A stretch of 64,000 nucleotides of DNA from G965222535 sp965222535 (GTDB lineage Bacteria; Pseudomonadota; Gammaproteobacteria; HK1). How positions within the stretch are numbered: position 1 is the first letter of the stretch; every line of letters starts with the position of its first letter. Positions 8,277 to 18,311 of the stretch are shown here, one piece after another. Below the pieces are notes generated by a model. That model was given only the letters and a program-made list of their open reading frames with translations, was not told the origin of the DNA and made no database searches. The position numbers were made by a program, and so were the translations under genes. Where the stretch lies: positions 2,418,001-2,482,000 of the forward strand of contig OZ244957.1 in NCBI GenBank assembly GCA_965222535.1, given 5' to 3'.

Positions 8277-9401
8277 CTACTGTACGCGGTGCTTGCGTGT
8301 CAGATAGTCGTGAGTTTGCATCTCGCACAAGCGGCTGCTGGTGCGCTCAAACAGGTGCGCAAAATACTTGCCATTGTACAGCCGGTTCGCCGCTGCATCG
8401 GCGGACACAATCAGGTTGACGCCGCGATCGTATAATTCATCCACTAAGTGGACGAAACGCAGCACTTGATCGCGATGGTGATCATCCAACAGCGGTATAT
8501 GGCTGACTAGGACGCTGTGGTAGCGGCGCGCAATCTCGATGTAATCGGATACCGAGCGCGGCGCGCTGCACAGCACGATGAACTCAAACCATGCCACGTC
8601 CTCAGCAATGCGCCGCACCGCAATCCGCCGTCCTTCAATCACCACCGACGACACCCGCGGCAGGTCTGCTTTGGCGAGTTGCTGGTAACAATCGTGCATG
8701 CGCTGCTCGGCGGCGGCGTCCAGCGGGCAATGGTAGGTTTCGGCCTGCTCAAGAATGCGCAGCCGGTAGTCAATCGTACTGCGGATATGGAATACCTGCA
8801 GGTGTTGCTGCAGCAGGGCAATCGTTGGCAAGAAGCGCTCGCGCTGCAAGCCACCTAGGTAAAGATCATTGGGGGCGGTGTTTGAGGTAGTGATGAGTGT
8901 CATGCGGCGGGTGAACAAGTGCTTCAGCAAGCGTCCGAGCAGCATCGCATCGGCGATGTCGGTTACATAGAACTCATCAAAACAGATCACCTGTGCCTGC
9001 TCAATCAGACGATCAGAGACCACCTCCAGCGGATCCGCTTGCTGTTTCAGTTGCTTGAGTTCGTTTTGGATGCGCTGCATAAAGTGGTGAAAATGCACCC
9101 GCATCTTGCGTTTGAACGGCAGTTGCTCGTAGAACAGATTCATCATGTAGGTCTTGCCGCGACCGACCCCGCCAAAGGCGTAGAGACCGGTGACGGGCGG
9201 CTCGCTGCCGCGCCCGATCCACGTACGAACGCTTTTGAGCCAACTGTCGGTGGCAGCGGCAGTGGCATCGGCGACTAAGGCGTGGTGGATGTGATCGAGT
9301 GCGCTGACCAATTCACGCTGTGCTACGTCTGGCAGCAAGTGCTGGTGGCCTAAATCGTGCTCGTAACGTTCAAGAGGGGTCAATGGTTCACCTTCCGCCA
9401 C
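8277..9401 (-). CDS. zapE: Cell division protein ZapE (AFG1-type ATPase)
   Basis: From the GTG at 9401 the product is 374 residues, equal to E. coli ZapE (375). Walker A is GGVGRGKTYMMNLFY, Walker B VICFDEFYVTDIADAMLL, then TTSNTAPNDLY and GLQRERFLPTI. The C-terminal FVHLVDELYDRGVNLIVSAD is a family hallmark. ZapE is a peripheral ATPase that acts on FtsZ rings under stress. The frame stays open to a GTG at 9521, adding 40 residues (PPSAVPLALAAAVSS...) that are not family-like; I prefer the shorter form, but neither start has a strong ribosome site. Confidence 0.92.
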   Translation of the reverse strand: MAEGEPLTPLERYEHDLGHQHLLPDVAQRELVSALDHIHHALVADATAAATDSWLKSVRTWIGRGSEPPVTGLYAFGGVGRGKTYMMNLFYEQLPFKRKMRVHFHHFMQRIQNELKQLKQQADPLEVVSDRLIEQAQVICFDEFYVTDIADAMLLGRLLKHLFTRRMTLITTSNTAPNDLYLGGLQRERFLPTIALLQQHLQVFHIRSTIDYRLRILEQAETYHCPLDAAAEQRMHDCYQQLAKADLPRVSSVVIEGRRIAVRRIAEDVAWFEFIVLCSAPRSVSDYIEIARRYHSVLVSHIPLLDDHHRDQVLRFVHLVDELYDRGVNLIVSADAAANRLYNGKYFAHLFERTSSRLCEMQTHDYLTRKHRVQ

Positions 9402-9521
9402 GGCCCTGACGCTGACGCTGGCCTCAATCGATCCGAGTTGTAACAGTGCAGCTGTGCAGAGAAGTGGTGTAACGGATGAGACGGCGGCAGCCAAAGCCAA
9501 AGGGACGGCTGAAGGAGGCAC

Positions 9522-10044
9522 AAGGGGGAGAGCAGAGCGCTTGAATTATCCACTAATGGGCGACTATTTCAATATGTGCAGAATAAAACAACCAGCGCTT
9601 GCAGGCTTCTTTTAACGGTCGGGGCTATGGTGGAAGCGTTTTTATAGCTTGAAAGGAAGTTACTCCCGCAGCAATTTGCTGTTTTATACTCATGCTACTT
9701 GAAGATATAGGATGACAAGTATATTGGTTTGAGAACCCCTGAATAAAGCGCGGATGTTATAATAAGGGAAATGCAGTTACCCTACCTTTAGCGATATAAG
9801 CCAACGAACGCCCCTAGCTTCGCCGCTAGGCTATCTGGCAGTACAGGATCGCCGCAGCGGTTTTGCAGTAAACCATTTTTCGGAGGGAACCTCGAAAAAC
9901 CTTGAATGGGATGAGGGTTTGGCGGAAGGGGTATCATCATCTGTATCGTAAGCCGTTGATTTATAATCCTTCCCCCAATAGACAAGCCCTGCATTCAGAC
10001 GGCTTTTGGCGCTTTTTTATCCGTGGCGTGTTGCCTGACTTTCT
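9522..10044. other. Intergenic region with R1 repeat on the minus strand
   Basis: It contains the short repeat TATACTCATGCTACTTGAAGATA (9685-9710), seen also near 1890, then an imperfect palindrome around CCTAGCTTCGCCGCTAGG (9813-9830), then an R1 copy at 9885-9992. No credible gene. Confidence 0.55.
9885..9992 (-). repeat. Family R1 repeat, copy c
   Basis: Reverse orientation: AACCTCGAAAAACCTTGAAT, GGGATGAGGGTTTGG, CGTAAGCCGTTGATTTATAA, CCTTCCCCCAATAGACAAGC. Confidence 0.65.
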
Positions 10045-11304
10045 ATGAAAACTCCTCTCAAGTTACTGTTGGCGATCATCATTTTGGCGGTTGGCGGCGT
10101 TGGTTTCGCCTATTTAGTGTCTAGCCGTCCGCAGTCGCAACCGATCGCTGTGGTTGAGCGTGCTTGGACGGTGGCGGTGCGCAAGGTTAAGACCGCTGAA
10201 TATGAGCCTGAAATTGTATTGTTTGGTCGTGTTGGCGCGACCGAGATGACGCGCTTGAGCGCGGCGATCAGCGCCGATGTGCTCGGCCCGATAAAAGTCA
10301 GGGAGGGGCAAACGATGAAAAAGGGGCAAACATTGATCCGGCTGGATGTGCGCGAGGTTGAACTAGCGCAGCGCCAGCGCAGCGCCACTGTAGCCGATAT
10401 GCAGGCGCAAATCGAAGCCGAGAACCTGAACCACCAAAATAACTTGCAGGTCATTAAAAGCGAGGAGGCGTTGCTTGATCTGGTGCGTGCGCAAGTCGAA
10501 CGCGCACGGCACCTCAACAAGGCCTTGGTCGGATCGCGCGCTCAGCTTGATCAAGCGCGACAGGATGAAGAGCGCCAGATTCTGGCGCTTGAGAATCGAC
10601 GCTTCATGATCCGCCAGCATACGTCCCGCATTGCCCGCTTGGAATCCCAGTTGGTGCGCGACAATGCGCTGCTTGAGCGGGCCAGGTTGGATGTGCAACG
10701 CACAAAAATCAAGGCGCCGTTCAGCGGACGGGTGTCTCGCATGCATGTATCAGCCGGCGATCGGGTGCGTGCTGGCGATCCACTGATTGAAATCTACGAT
10801 AACAGGCGATTGGAAATCAGGGCGCAGATCCCATTGCATCACCTGCCACGCATCCGCGATCTGCTGGACGCCAAGGTCAAGCTCAGCGCAACCGCCAATG
10901 TTGACGGTCGCCGTATCACGGCAGTGTTGAGTCGCTTTTCCACTCAGGTTGAAGTGGGTGGCGTTGGCGAGGTTGGCATCTTCAAGATCACCAAGGGAGG
11001 GGCTGAGCTGGCGCTTGGACGGGTTACTGAGATCTCAATAAAATTACCACCCGAGAAGGGCGTCGTCGCATTACCGGCGCAAGCGCTGTATGGCACCGCT
11101 ACGATCTATGCGGTACACCAAGAGCGGCTGCGGGCGTTGTCAGTTGCGCGCGTTGGGGCGATCGAAAACGGTGACGGTGGATATGAATTTCTGGTGCGTG
11201 GCACCGAGCTGCGCGACGGTTTGATGATCGTCGTCAACCAACTGCCAAATGCGATTAACGGCCTGCGCGTCAAGCCCTTAGTTGAGCCGGCGAGTGGCGA
11301 TTAA
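10045..11304 (+). CDS. HlyD/RND efflux periplasmic adaptor subunit
   Basis: A 419-residue membrane fusion protein. Residues 6-24 form one N-terminal membrane segment (LLLAIIILAVGGVGFAYLV). A biotinyl-lipoyl half-motif (VREGQTMKKGQTLIRLD) is near residue 95, followed by a long coiled-coil hairpin (about 110-225), the second lipoyl half (IKAPFSGRVSRMHVSAGDRV) and a beta-barrel domain. Such proteins bridge an inner-membrane pump and an outer-membrane channel. The RND permease that normally follows is absent; a type III restriction-modification system converges from the right. It may be an orphan that works with a pump elsewhere, or its pump gene may have been displaced. Confidence 0.88.
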   Translation: MKTPLKLLLAIIILAVGGVGFAYLVSSRPQSQPIAVVERAWTVAVRKVKTAEYEPEIVLFGRVGATEMTRLSAAISADVLGPIKVREGQTMKKGQTLIRLDVREVELAQRQRSATVADMQAQIEAENLNHQNNLQVIKSEEALLDLVRAQVERARHLNKALVGSRAQLDQARQDEERQILALENRRFMIRQHTSRIARLESQLVRDNALLERARLDVQRTKIKAPFSGRVSRMHVSAGDRVRAGDPLIEIYDNRRLEIRAQIPLHHLPRIRDLLDAKVKLSATANVDGRRITAVLSRFSTQVEVGGVGEVGIFKITKGGAELALGRVTEISIKLPPEKGVVALPAQALYGTATIYAVHQERLRALSVARVGAIENGDGGYEFLVRGTELRDGLMIVVNQLPNAINGLRVKPLVEPASGD

Positions 11305-11385
11305 AAACGTTAACTGTCGCCAAGTGCCGGGGGATAAAAAAACCGGCATCCCATCGCCAACGCTGTTGTGCAATCCCAGCAGCGC

Positions 11386-13287
11386 TCAAAGCGTGCGCAG
11401 ATTGTCGCCAAAGGCGCGCTGCAGGCACCATGTTGTGGCAGTGCTCAGAGCATCTTTCGACACCATCAGTTGGTCATTAAAATGGTGCTCCGTCAGCTTG
11501 GCAACGGTGGTCTCTTCAAGTGCTGCATCTAGACACAGCAAGGTTGATTTACCGTTGCCGGACAGGCGCTGAACGGTGTTGGCGGGGAAGGCGTCCTTGA
11601 GCGATACCAAGGTAAAGAACAGGCCATAGCCGTTCTTCAGGGAGATCTCAGTGATGGTATCGCTCCGATCGCGGTCATTGAACAGGCGAGCTTGGCCCGC
11701 GGTCTTTAGATGGACCTTGAGAGCGGCAAGGTTTTCCGCGGCGGACTTGCTAGGATCGGCTGTGAACAGGTTTTCTGGGAAGTGGCTGTTGGCTAGACGA
11801 TAGACACGGAATCCGGTGTCTGTTGGACTATCAGGGTGTGCTTCTTTGATCTGCTCCCCCGCTCTTTTTACCCGCTCAATGCACACTTTTGATATGGTGT
11901 TGTAGCCGGCTTTGCAGGCGGGGTGCTTTTCATCGATAGATTCGGGGACTTGAACTAGGATATAGCGGATGTTTCTGCCTTCACTGGCATTTACATTCAG
12001 CTCCATCACCGCCTGGCCTGCCGTTCCTGAACCAGCAAAGAAGTCCATAATAATGGCACCGCTAGGATCGGGATCGTGACCCCCAAGCTGTATAAATCTT
12101 TTGATAAGGTTAACAGGCTTTGGGTTATCAAAAACATCGTCTCTCATTAGCTTTTTCAGGGATTGTGTTGCATTCGTTGTTGTATCGACATCATTCCATA
12201 GCGTTTTAGCCACCTTTCCCCGTTTTTTTGAATCGCTCAGAAACCTTTTTCTCTGAGGACCAGCCTCGCCTGTGGCCCCGAACACGATTCGATTATCTGC
12301 TATCAAATGTTTAAACACTGTAAGCTCATTTTTCCAGCTATTTCCCGGACTTGGCCGATAAACATCACCGGTGGTTGGGTTTGTGATTGGGTAAAGCTGG
12401 TTGGGTCTCTCTCCCCCTACTTGGAAAGGATCAGCTTTCCAGTGCCCTCGCGGGTCATTATCGGGATTGGCAAAGCCTTCCCCATCTTCGGGTAGGCGAA
12501 AATGTGGCCTGTTTTCAATGAAATAATTTTTGTTTTTTGCATAGATTAAGTTGTAGGTGTGCGACACCGAAATCAGGGCAGTATTTGTTACCGATTTGGT
12601 TGAGTTCCATACAACGCATCCTATCATGCTGTCCTCGCCAAAAACTTGGTTGCACAACTGGCGCAGATTGTGAATCTCTGCATCAGATATTGATATGACA
12701 ATCACTCCGTCTTGTCGCAAAAGCAGCCGTGCAAGCAGCAAGCGTGATTGCATCATGTTCAGCCATTTTGAATGTTTCCTACCGTCGCTCTCGGTTAAGG
12801 CGGTCAGTTTCACCCCGTCTTTGATTATCCCGTTTCCTTGCCAATAGGCTTGCTTGCCCTCGGTGTAGTTGTCGGGGTAGATAAAGTCATTGCCGGTGTT
12901 GTAAGGCGGATCAATATAGATGCACTTCACTTGTTCAAAGTAGGTGGCTTGCAAGAGCTTCAGGACTTCTAGGTTGTCTCCTTCAATGATCAGGTTGTGG
13001 GTATTGTCGAAGTTGACGCTGCGCGCTTTGTCGGCTACTAGGGTGGCGCGGCTGGGGGTGAAGGCGCGGCGCTTGGATTCTTGTTTCCCAGCCCATTCAA
13101 AGCGGAAGCGCTCGATCCCAGTGGCCCCGGTGGGTGCGCTGGGATGAGCAAGCCGCTGCAATGCTTGCTCGTCCAACTGCCCCTCGGCACCAAATAGGTC
13201 GGGAAACAGGCGGCGCAGTTCGGTCAGACGCTCAGCGTTCAGATCAGGGCTGGTGATGCGGGTCGCCTTGGGGTGTTGGTCTGACAT
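11386..13287 (-). CDS. mod: Type III restriction-modification DNA methyltransferase (Mod)
   Basis: A 633-residue beta-class N6-adenine methyltransferase. Motif IV IYIDPPYNTGNDFIYPDNY is near residue 125 and the SAM motif DFFAGSGTAGQAV near residue 420, the order that defines the beta class. The N-terminus (LTELRRLFPDLF) and the length fit type III Mod subunits (EcoP15I-like, about 640 aa). In the Mod2Res complex Mod carries sequence recognition and protects host DNA. GAGGTAGG lies just upstream of the ATG. It starts 11 nt after the res stop, so the genes are co-transcribed with res first. The frame is intact; no homopolymer or tandem-repeat phase-variation tract is seen. Confidence 0.95.
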   Translation of the reverse strand: MSDQHPKATRITSPDLNAERLTELRRLFPDLFGAEGQLDEQALQRLAHPSAPTGATGIERFRFEWAGKQESKRRAFTPSRATLVADKARSVNFDNTHNLIIEGDNLEVLKLLQATYFEQVKCIYIDPPYNTGNDFIYPDNYTEGKQAYWQGNGIIKDGVKLTALTESDGRKHSKWLNMMQSRLLLARLLLRQDGVIVISISDAEIHNLRQLCNQVFGEDSMIGCVVWNSTKSVTNTALISVSHTYNLIYAKNKNYFIENRPHFRLPEDGEGFANPDNDPRGHWKADPFQVGGERPNQLYPITNPTTGDVYRPSPGNSWKNELTVFKHLIADNRIVFGATGEAGPQRKRFLSDSKKRGKVAKTLWNDVDTTTNATQSLKKLMRDDVFDNPKPVNLIKRFIQLGGHDPDPSGAIIMDFFAGSGTAGQAVMELNVNASEGRNIRYILVQVPESIDEKHPACKAGYNTISKVCIERVKRAGEQIKEAHPDSPTDTGFRVYRLANSHFPENLFTADPSKSAAENLAALKVHLKTAGQARLFNDRDRSDTITEISLKNGYGLFFTLVSLKDAFPANTVQRLSGNGKSTLLCLDAALEETTVAKLTEHHFNDQLMVSKDALSTATTWCLQRAFGDNLRTL

Positions 13288-13298
13288 TGTGGCCTACC

Positions 13299-15995
13299 TC
13301 ATTGGTTAAAAAAGGTTTCGCCGACTTGCTCTCGCGCCAATGCGTCAAAAGTGTCGGGGTTGTCAACGGGGGCGAGATAGCTTGGCAAGCCCAACGCCGC
13401 AAAGTGCTTCATGGCGCATTTGATCTTCATCCACTCATCCGGCTTGAGCAGGTCCAGATCGCTTGCCCCCTTGGTCTCGATGATGAAATAGAAGCGGGTT
13501 TTTGCGTTCTCTGGGTCGTCTAAATTGCGCTTCTCCATCACCAACGCAAAGTCTGGGGTGTAGTTGCCGATGGGCGTTGGGATTTTGTATTTAGGTGGCA
13601 ACTTCAGAAACAAGCGCACGGTCGTATGGTTGTCAAAGGCCGTCGCCATATTCCGCTCCACTTCGGAATCGTGGATGATATGATCATACAGCCCTCTTTT
13701 CGGTGTAGGGGTGGTATCACGCAAAGTCTCTTCCTCGGCGCTGAACAACTCGTCTAGGGATAGCGTCCGCTCGGTTTTCTCATACCACACTAGGCGCACC
13801 AACTCGTTGTTGACGATGCGGCGCAGCGCCTTGGTGGCCTCGGCTAAAAACTGCATCGGATTGCGGATCAGCATGAGTTGTTGGGCCTCTGGCAATCCGG
13901 CCAGTATCGCGGCGGTGGTGGTGGTCGCTAAAGCGCTATTGCGCGACAGTTCCTTTACCACATTCAGGGGAGCGAAACGCCCCGCAAGGGTAGTTCTGGC
14001 GGTGCCTTGGTGCTGGGCCTCCACCCCTTCTTCGCTGATGCTGTCCCAGTGATGCAGCGAGATCTCCAGTTCATTGGCGTGAACGGCGATTTCAGACAGG
14101 GCTTTGATGCCGTCTGCAATCAGGCAGTCCTCACGAAAATGCACCCTGCAGCGCGTTTCGCCGGCAATTCTCTGCCACAAGTCCAGAAAGTCATCAGAGG
14201 TGAACCTATCTTCCCGGCGCTTTATCTTGAGCGGTTTGCGGTTGGCATCGCGAACTTCGGGTAGTGCGGCGTGTGCGCCCATCTCGTCGCCCATCTCGTC
14301 GCGCAGCTCTTGCTGGTAGGTCTCAACAAAGCTGCGGTAACTCTCGTTCGGCACCACCGTCAGCAAGTTGACCTCCTGACCTTCTAGGATGCCGTCCGGG
14401 TCGCGGTAGCGCTTGCCGTTTTGCTGTACGCACAAGCGTAGGCCGCGGCCTATTTCTTGGCGTTTTTTGATCGGGCTGATGCTCTCGTTCAGGGTGCAGA
14501 TGGTGAATACATTGGGGTTATCCCAGCCAACGCCCAAGGCAGAGTGCGAGAAGATGAACTCCAGCGGCTCGTCAAAGGACAGCAACACGGTCTTGTGCTT
14601 GAGGATCGTGTCGTAGATCGCCTTGCTCGTCTCGCCCTCCATTGAGCGCGTCTTGTCGGTGAACTGGCCTTGGGTGTTCTTGGCAAAATAGCCGTTGTGA
14701 ACGGCATCAAGGTTCACTGCATCGGTGCCATATTTCTGCCGATGCAGGGTGCTGTACTCCTCAATGAACAAGCGCCGGATGAGGCCATCCGATGCCATAT
14801 AGTTGTCAACCCGGTCGATGAAAAACAGCACCAGCGGCTTGATGCCTAGGGGCACAAGCTGCTGCTTGCGCTGAAAATGGTTTTGTATGGCACGCTTGAT
14901 CTGCTGGCGGAAAATCGCTTCCTTGTCGCTGCCCAGCGATCCGCCTGCGGGAATCCTCTCGCCGTTGGTGAAGGTTATATAGCCTTCGCCGTTATACAGT
15001 TCGGTAGTCCCGATATCGTCCACCACCCAATCTGTATAACTACGGTTTCCAGTCTTTTTGAAAAGGTCATCTAGGCGCTTGACCGTTACCGTTTTCTCTT
15101 TAATCTCACCGCTTTTCAGGCGGACATTCAGAGACAGGCTGGCGCTCGGGCGGTCTTTGCCAAGATTGAGTCGATGGAACTTGATCGTCACATTGCTCTG
15201 CATGTTGGTCTCATGGATAGCCAGCACGGCAATTTTTTTGACCAACCCGCTGTTGTAAGCGTCATAAGGGGTGAGGCGGTTGATGACATTCTTCGGGTAC
15301 CGGTGGGTTGCTGAATAGCGCAGCTTGAACAACGGCTGGAAATCTGCCAGACGCTCTTGCATATTCGGCGTGTCCATGCCCTCCTGTGGCTCGTCTAGGA
15401 TGATCACCGGTCGCACCTGCTGCAGTTGCAAAAGCAAATTGCCGCTATCGCGATTCTCAGCGTTGATGATGTTGCTGTCCTTGTCGAAGGCCTGTTTGTT
15501 GATCACCATGATGGATAGGTGATTGGTGGTACAAAAGTCCTCCACCATGTGCAGGTGCTTGCTGTTGTACTCGATGTCGCAAGCGGTCTCCCCGTAGATC
15601 GCCCGAAAATGCGGCTGGGTGTCGCGCAAGGTTGCCAACACACCTTCACGGATTGCCACGCTCGGCACCACGATCATGAACTTGTGCAAGCCGTATTGCT
15701 TGTGAAGCTGGAAGATGGTGCGGATATAGACGTAGGTCTTGCCGGTCCCGGTCTCCATCTCGATGGAAAAGTCCGCCTCCTTGGTTGGGGAATAATCCGC
15801 AAGGCCCTGCGCTTTGACCAGCTTTGCAACATTCTGCCAAATATTCTCGGCACTGATATGCAGCACATTGCGGGATACCTCTCCAGTCAGAATTTTATCC
15901 TCTGGGCGGGTACAGGGCGCACCGGCAAACACGTCGAGCACCGCATCCACGGCGGCGCTCTGGTGTTTCAGATTGGCTTCAAATTGAAGGTGCAT
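13299..15995 (-). CDS. res: Type III restriction endonuclease subunit (Res)
   Basis: About 898 residues from the ATG at 15995 (MHLQFEANLKHQ). Superfamily 2 helicase motifs: I = METGTGKTYVYIRTIF, II = ILDEPQEGMDTPN (DEPQ), then the SATHRYPKN region and motif VI = KKRQEIGRGLRL. The C-terminal PD-ExK nuclease shows YTPDFALVM followed by FYFIIETKG. Res uses ATP to communicate between two inverted Mod sites and cuts DNA. The frame stays open upstream to 16130 with another ATG at 16049, but those codons come partly from an R2-type repeat (CCAGCAATAATTTCGTGG) and are not family-like, so I take the internal start. All key motifs are intact. Confidence 0.93.
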   Translation of the reverse strand: MHLQFEANLKHQSAAVDAVLDVFAGAPCTRPEDKILTGEVSRNVLHISAENIWQNVAKLVKAQGLADYSPTKEADFSIEMETGTGKTYVYIRTIFQLHKQYGLHKFMIVVPSVAIREGVLATLRDTQPHFRAIYGETACDIEYNSKHLHMVEDFCTTNHLSIMVINKQAFDKDSNIINAENRDSGNLLLQLQQVRPVIILDEPQEGMDTPNMQERLADFQPLFKLRYSATHRYPKNVINRLTPYDAYNSGLVKKIAVLAIHETNMQSNVTIKFHRLNLGKDRPSASLSLNVRLKSGEIKEKTVTVKRLDDLFKKTGNRSYTDWVVDDIGTTELYNGEGYITFTNGERIPAGGSLGSDKEAIFRQQIKRAIQNHFQRKQQLVPLGIKPLVLFFIDRVDNYMASDGLIRRLFIEEYSTLHRQKYGTDAVNLDAVHNGYFAKNTQGQFTDKTRSMEGETSKAIYDTILKHKTVLLSFDEPLEFIFSHSALGVGWDNPNVFTICTLNESISPIKKRQEIGRGLRLCVQQNGKRYRDPDGILEGQEVNLLTVVPNESYRSFVETYQQELRDEMGDEMGAHAALPEVRDANRKPLKIKRREDRFTSDDFLDLWQRIAGETRCRVHFREDCLIADGIKALSEIAVHANELEISLHHWDSISEEGVEAQHQGTARTTLAGRFAPLNVVKELSRNSALATTTTAAILAGLPEAQQLMLIRNPMQFLAEATKALRRIVNNELVRLVWYEKTERTLSLDELFSAEEETLRDTTPTPKRGLYDHIIHDSEVERNMATAFDNHTTVRLFLKLPPKYKIPTPIGNYTPDFALVMEKRNLDDPENAKTRFYFIIETKGASDLDLLKPDEWMKIKCAMKHFAALGLPSYLAPVDNPDTFDALAREQVGETFFNQ

Positions 15996-16084
15996 CAGGT
16001 GCTTCTTGCTTTGTTGGATTGTCTGGGTTGCGGTCCGTTGCTCTGGCATAGTGGCGGGCGGCGCGCTGGAATTTGGGGCACTGC

Positions 16085-16120
16085 CCCCTCCAGCAATAAT
16101 TTCGTGGTGCCGGTAGTCAC
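16085..16120 (+). repeat. Truncated R2 repeat at the res 5' end
   Basis: CCTCCAGCAATAATTTCGTGG followed by TGCCGGTAGTC matches the start of the R2 family. It sets the boundary beyond which the res reading frame is spurious. Confidence 0.5.
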
Positions 16121-16351
16121 TCCACCACAATAAAAAACGCTGTACCCCCTTCCCCCAAAACCCCTAGAATACCACAGCATCGGGCTGCGTGCCCTGACGG
16201 ATAGACAGCAGCGCCGCGGGCAGGCAAAAAGGCGCTGAGCGCAACATAGGCAGTGTGTTTTGGCTTCAGCTTCAGTAGCCGCCAACCACCAACCCATCAA
16301 CCACTATGCTGGGGCATAAGAACACCTAGCTGATGCAAAACGGACCTTGCG

Positions 16352-16930
16352 ATGCCTGATGCTTTGAACACCCAATCGCCGCACAATCTGATTTGGATCG
16401 ATCTTGAGATGAGCGGATTGGATCCGCTGACCGATGTGATCATCGAGATGGCGACGATTATCACAGACAACGAGCTCAACGTTCTGGCCGAAGGCCCTGA
16501 CCTCGTGATCCATCAGCCGGAGGCGGCGCTGCGCCGCATGGATACATGGAACGTACGCCAGCATACTGCCTCGGGGTTGCTTGAGCAGGTGCGCGCAAGC
16601 AACCTGTCGGCGGCGCTCGCAGCGCAGCAAACCTTGGCGTTTGTGCAGACCTGGGTCGCGCCGCAAGCGTCACCAATGTGCGGTAACACGGTATGCCAGG
16701 ATCGCCGCTTCTTGGCGCGCTGGATGCCGCAACTAGAGGCTTGGTTTCATTACCGCCATATCGATGTCAGTACGCTGAAGGAGTTGTGCCAGCGCTGGGC
16801 ACCGCAGCACAAGGCGGCGCTGCAAAAACCAGACGCCCATCGCGCAAAGGACGACATCCGTGCTTCAATTGATGAACTGCGTTACTACCGGCGGCATTTT
16901 CTGGCGTTTTCTGGCCCGCTGGCCGACTGA
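16352..16930 (+). CDS. orn: Oligoribonuclease (DEDDh 3'-5' exonuclease)
   Basis: A 192-residue Orn. Exo I is LIWIDLEMSGLDP (Asp, Glu), Exo II CGNTVCQDRRFL (Asp), Exo III HRAKDDIRASIDEL (His and Asp five residues apart), giving the full DEDDh set. Orn degrades 2-5-nt RNAs, including pGpG, in the cytosol and is essential in many gammaproteobacteria. Length is close to the norm (about 180 aa) with a short N-terminal extension (MPDALNTQSPHN). Monocistronic as far as visible; the next gene starts 196 nt downstream. Confidence 0.96.
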   Translation: MPDALNTQSPHNLIWIDLEMSGLDPLTDVIIEMATIITDNELNVLAEGPDLVIHQPEAALRRMDTWNVRQHTASGLLEQVRASNLSAALAAQQTLAFVQTWVAPQASPMCGNTVCQDRRFLARWMPQLEAWFHYRHIDVSTLKELCQRWAPQHKAALQKPDAHRAKDDIRASIDELRYYRRHFLAFSGPLAD

Positions 16931-17126
16931 AAGAGGTGTGCGCGGTAGTTGCTTGCAACGCGCTGCGCGACACGACACGCACGCGGCGGCAGGTGAAGGT
17001 TTTTTTTCCTGATCCGCTATGATGTATTTTTCGCCTGCTCAGACGACTGGACAGCCAGACGCTCAGGCGAGTTGTACGGTTTTGCGGATGCCCTCCCGGC
17101 TCAATACTTGAAGAGGTCTGTGCTAA

Positions 17127-18311
17127 GTGCCATCGAAACCCCGCAGTGCCCGCGTATTGATCTATAGCCACGATTCCTTCGGTCTTGGTCATCTGCGCCG
17201 CTGCCGCACCATCGCTCACTCGTTGGTAGCGCAGCGCAAGGGTTTATCGGTGCTGATCTTATCCGGCTCTCCGATCATTGGCAGTTTTGATTTTCGTGCG
17301 CGGGTTGACTTTGTGCGCATTCCCGGCGTTATCAAGCTGCGTAACGGTGAGTATTCGTCGCTCAGCCTGCATTTGGACCTGCGCCAAGTGCTGGCGATGC
17401 GTGCCTCCATTATCCAGCATACGGCGAAGACGTTTGCGCCCGATATCCTGTTAGTTGACAAAGAGCCTTTCGGGCTGCGCGGGGAGATTCGCAATACGTT
17501 GCGGATGCTGAAAAAATCGGCTACCCGGCTGGTGCTGGGGTTGCGCGATATTCTTGACGATCCAGTGCTGCTGGCGCGTGAATGGAAACGTAAAAAACCG
17601 ATTCCGGCGCTTGAAGAGTTGTACGATGACGTGTTGGTCTATGGACTACCGCAGGTTTATGAGCCGTTGAACGGTCTCGATCTGCCCAGCAGCGTACAAC
17701 GCAAACTGACCTATACTGGTTATCTGCGCACCCATGCACCGAGCGAAAAACCGACTCTGAGCGCGCCGCCGCAACCGCAGCCAACGCCTTATCTATTGGT
17801 CACCGCTGGCGGTGGCGGGGATGGTGAGGTGTTGATCGATTGGGTGCTGTCGGCGTATGAATGCGCAACGCCGCCCACGCCACGCGCGATCATCGTCTTC
17901 GGTCCGTTCATGCAGCCGGCGCGCCGCCAGTCGTTTGAGCGTCGCGTTGAGCGCTTGGGAAAACTCCAGTCGCTGGCTTTTGATGCGCGTATCGAACACC
18001 TAACGAGCAATGCCGCGGCGATCGTCGCAATGGGCGGCTACAATACCTTCTGCGACATTCTGACCTTCGACAAGCCAGCGCTGCTGGTGCCGCGCCGCGC
18101 TCCTCGCCTAGAGCAATACCTGCGTGCTTTCCATGCCGATCGCTTAGGGTTGGTGCGTCTGTTATCGGCGGAGGAGGGCGGCGACGCAGCGCGGATGGCT
18201 TGCCTGTTGTCGCAACTGCCGCAACAACCCCCGCCAAGCGCGGTTGCGATTGACGGCTTACTTGATGGGCTGGGTAACCTGCAACGGCTTTTCGATCGCT
18301 GGATCGATTAA
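17127..18311 (+). CDS. Predicted glycosyltransferase (COG4671-like, GT-B fold)
   Basis: A 394-residue protein starting at GTG. The N-terminal half has VLIYSHDSFGLGHLRRCRTIA, the glycine/histidine loop of MurG-like and COG4671 glycosyltransferases. The C-terminal half has LLVTAGGGGDGEVLIDW (nucleotide-sugar loop) and SNAAAIVAMGGYNTFCDIL with LLVPR, typical of the GT-B donor site. No membrane segments are obvious, so it is probably cytosolic or peripheral. Substrate unknown. GAAGAGG lies about 10 nt upstream of the GTG. Neighbours (orn, lysC) give no pathway clue. The family assignment is reasonable; donor and acceptor cannot be read from sequence. Confidence 0.75.
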   Translation: MPSKPRSARVLIYSHDSFGLGHLRRCRTIAHSLVAQRKGLSVLILSGSPIIGSFDFRARVDFVRIPGVIKLRNGEYSSLSLHLDLRQVLAMRASIIQHTAKTFAPDILLVDKEPFGLRGEIRNTLRMLKKSATRLVLGLRDILDDPVLLAREWKRKKPIPALEELYDDVLVYGLPQVYEPLNGLDLPSSVQRKLTYTGYLRTHAPSEKPTLSAPPQPQPTPYLLVTAGGGGDGEVLIDWVLSAYECATPPTPRAIIVFGPFMQPARRQSFERRVERLGKLQSLAFDARIEHLTSNAAAIVAMGGYNTFCDILTFDKPALLVPRRAPRLEQYLRAFHADRLGLVRLLSAEEGGDAARMACLLSQLPQQPPPSAVAIDGLLDGLGNLQRLFDRWID

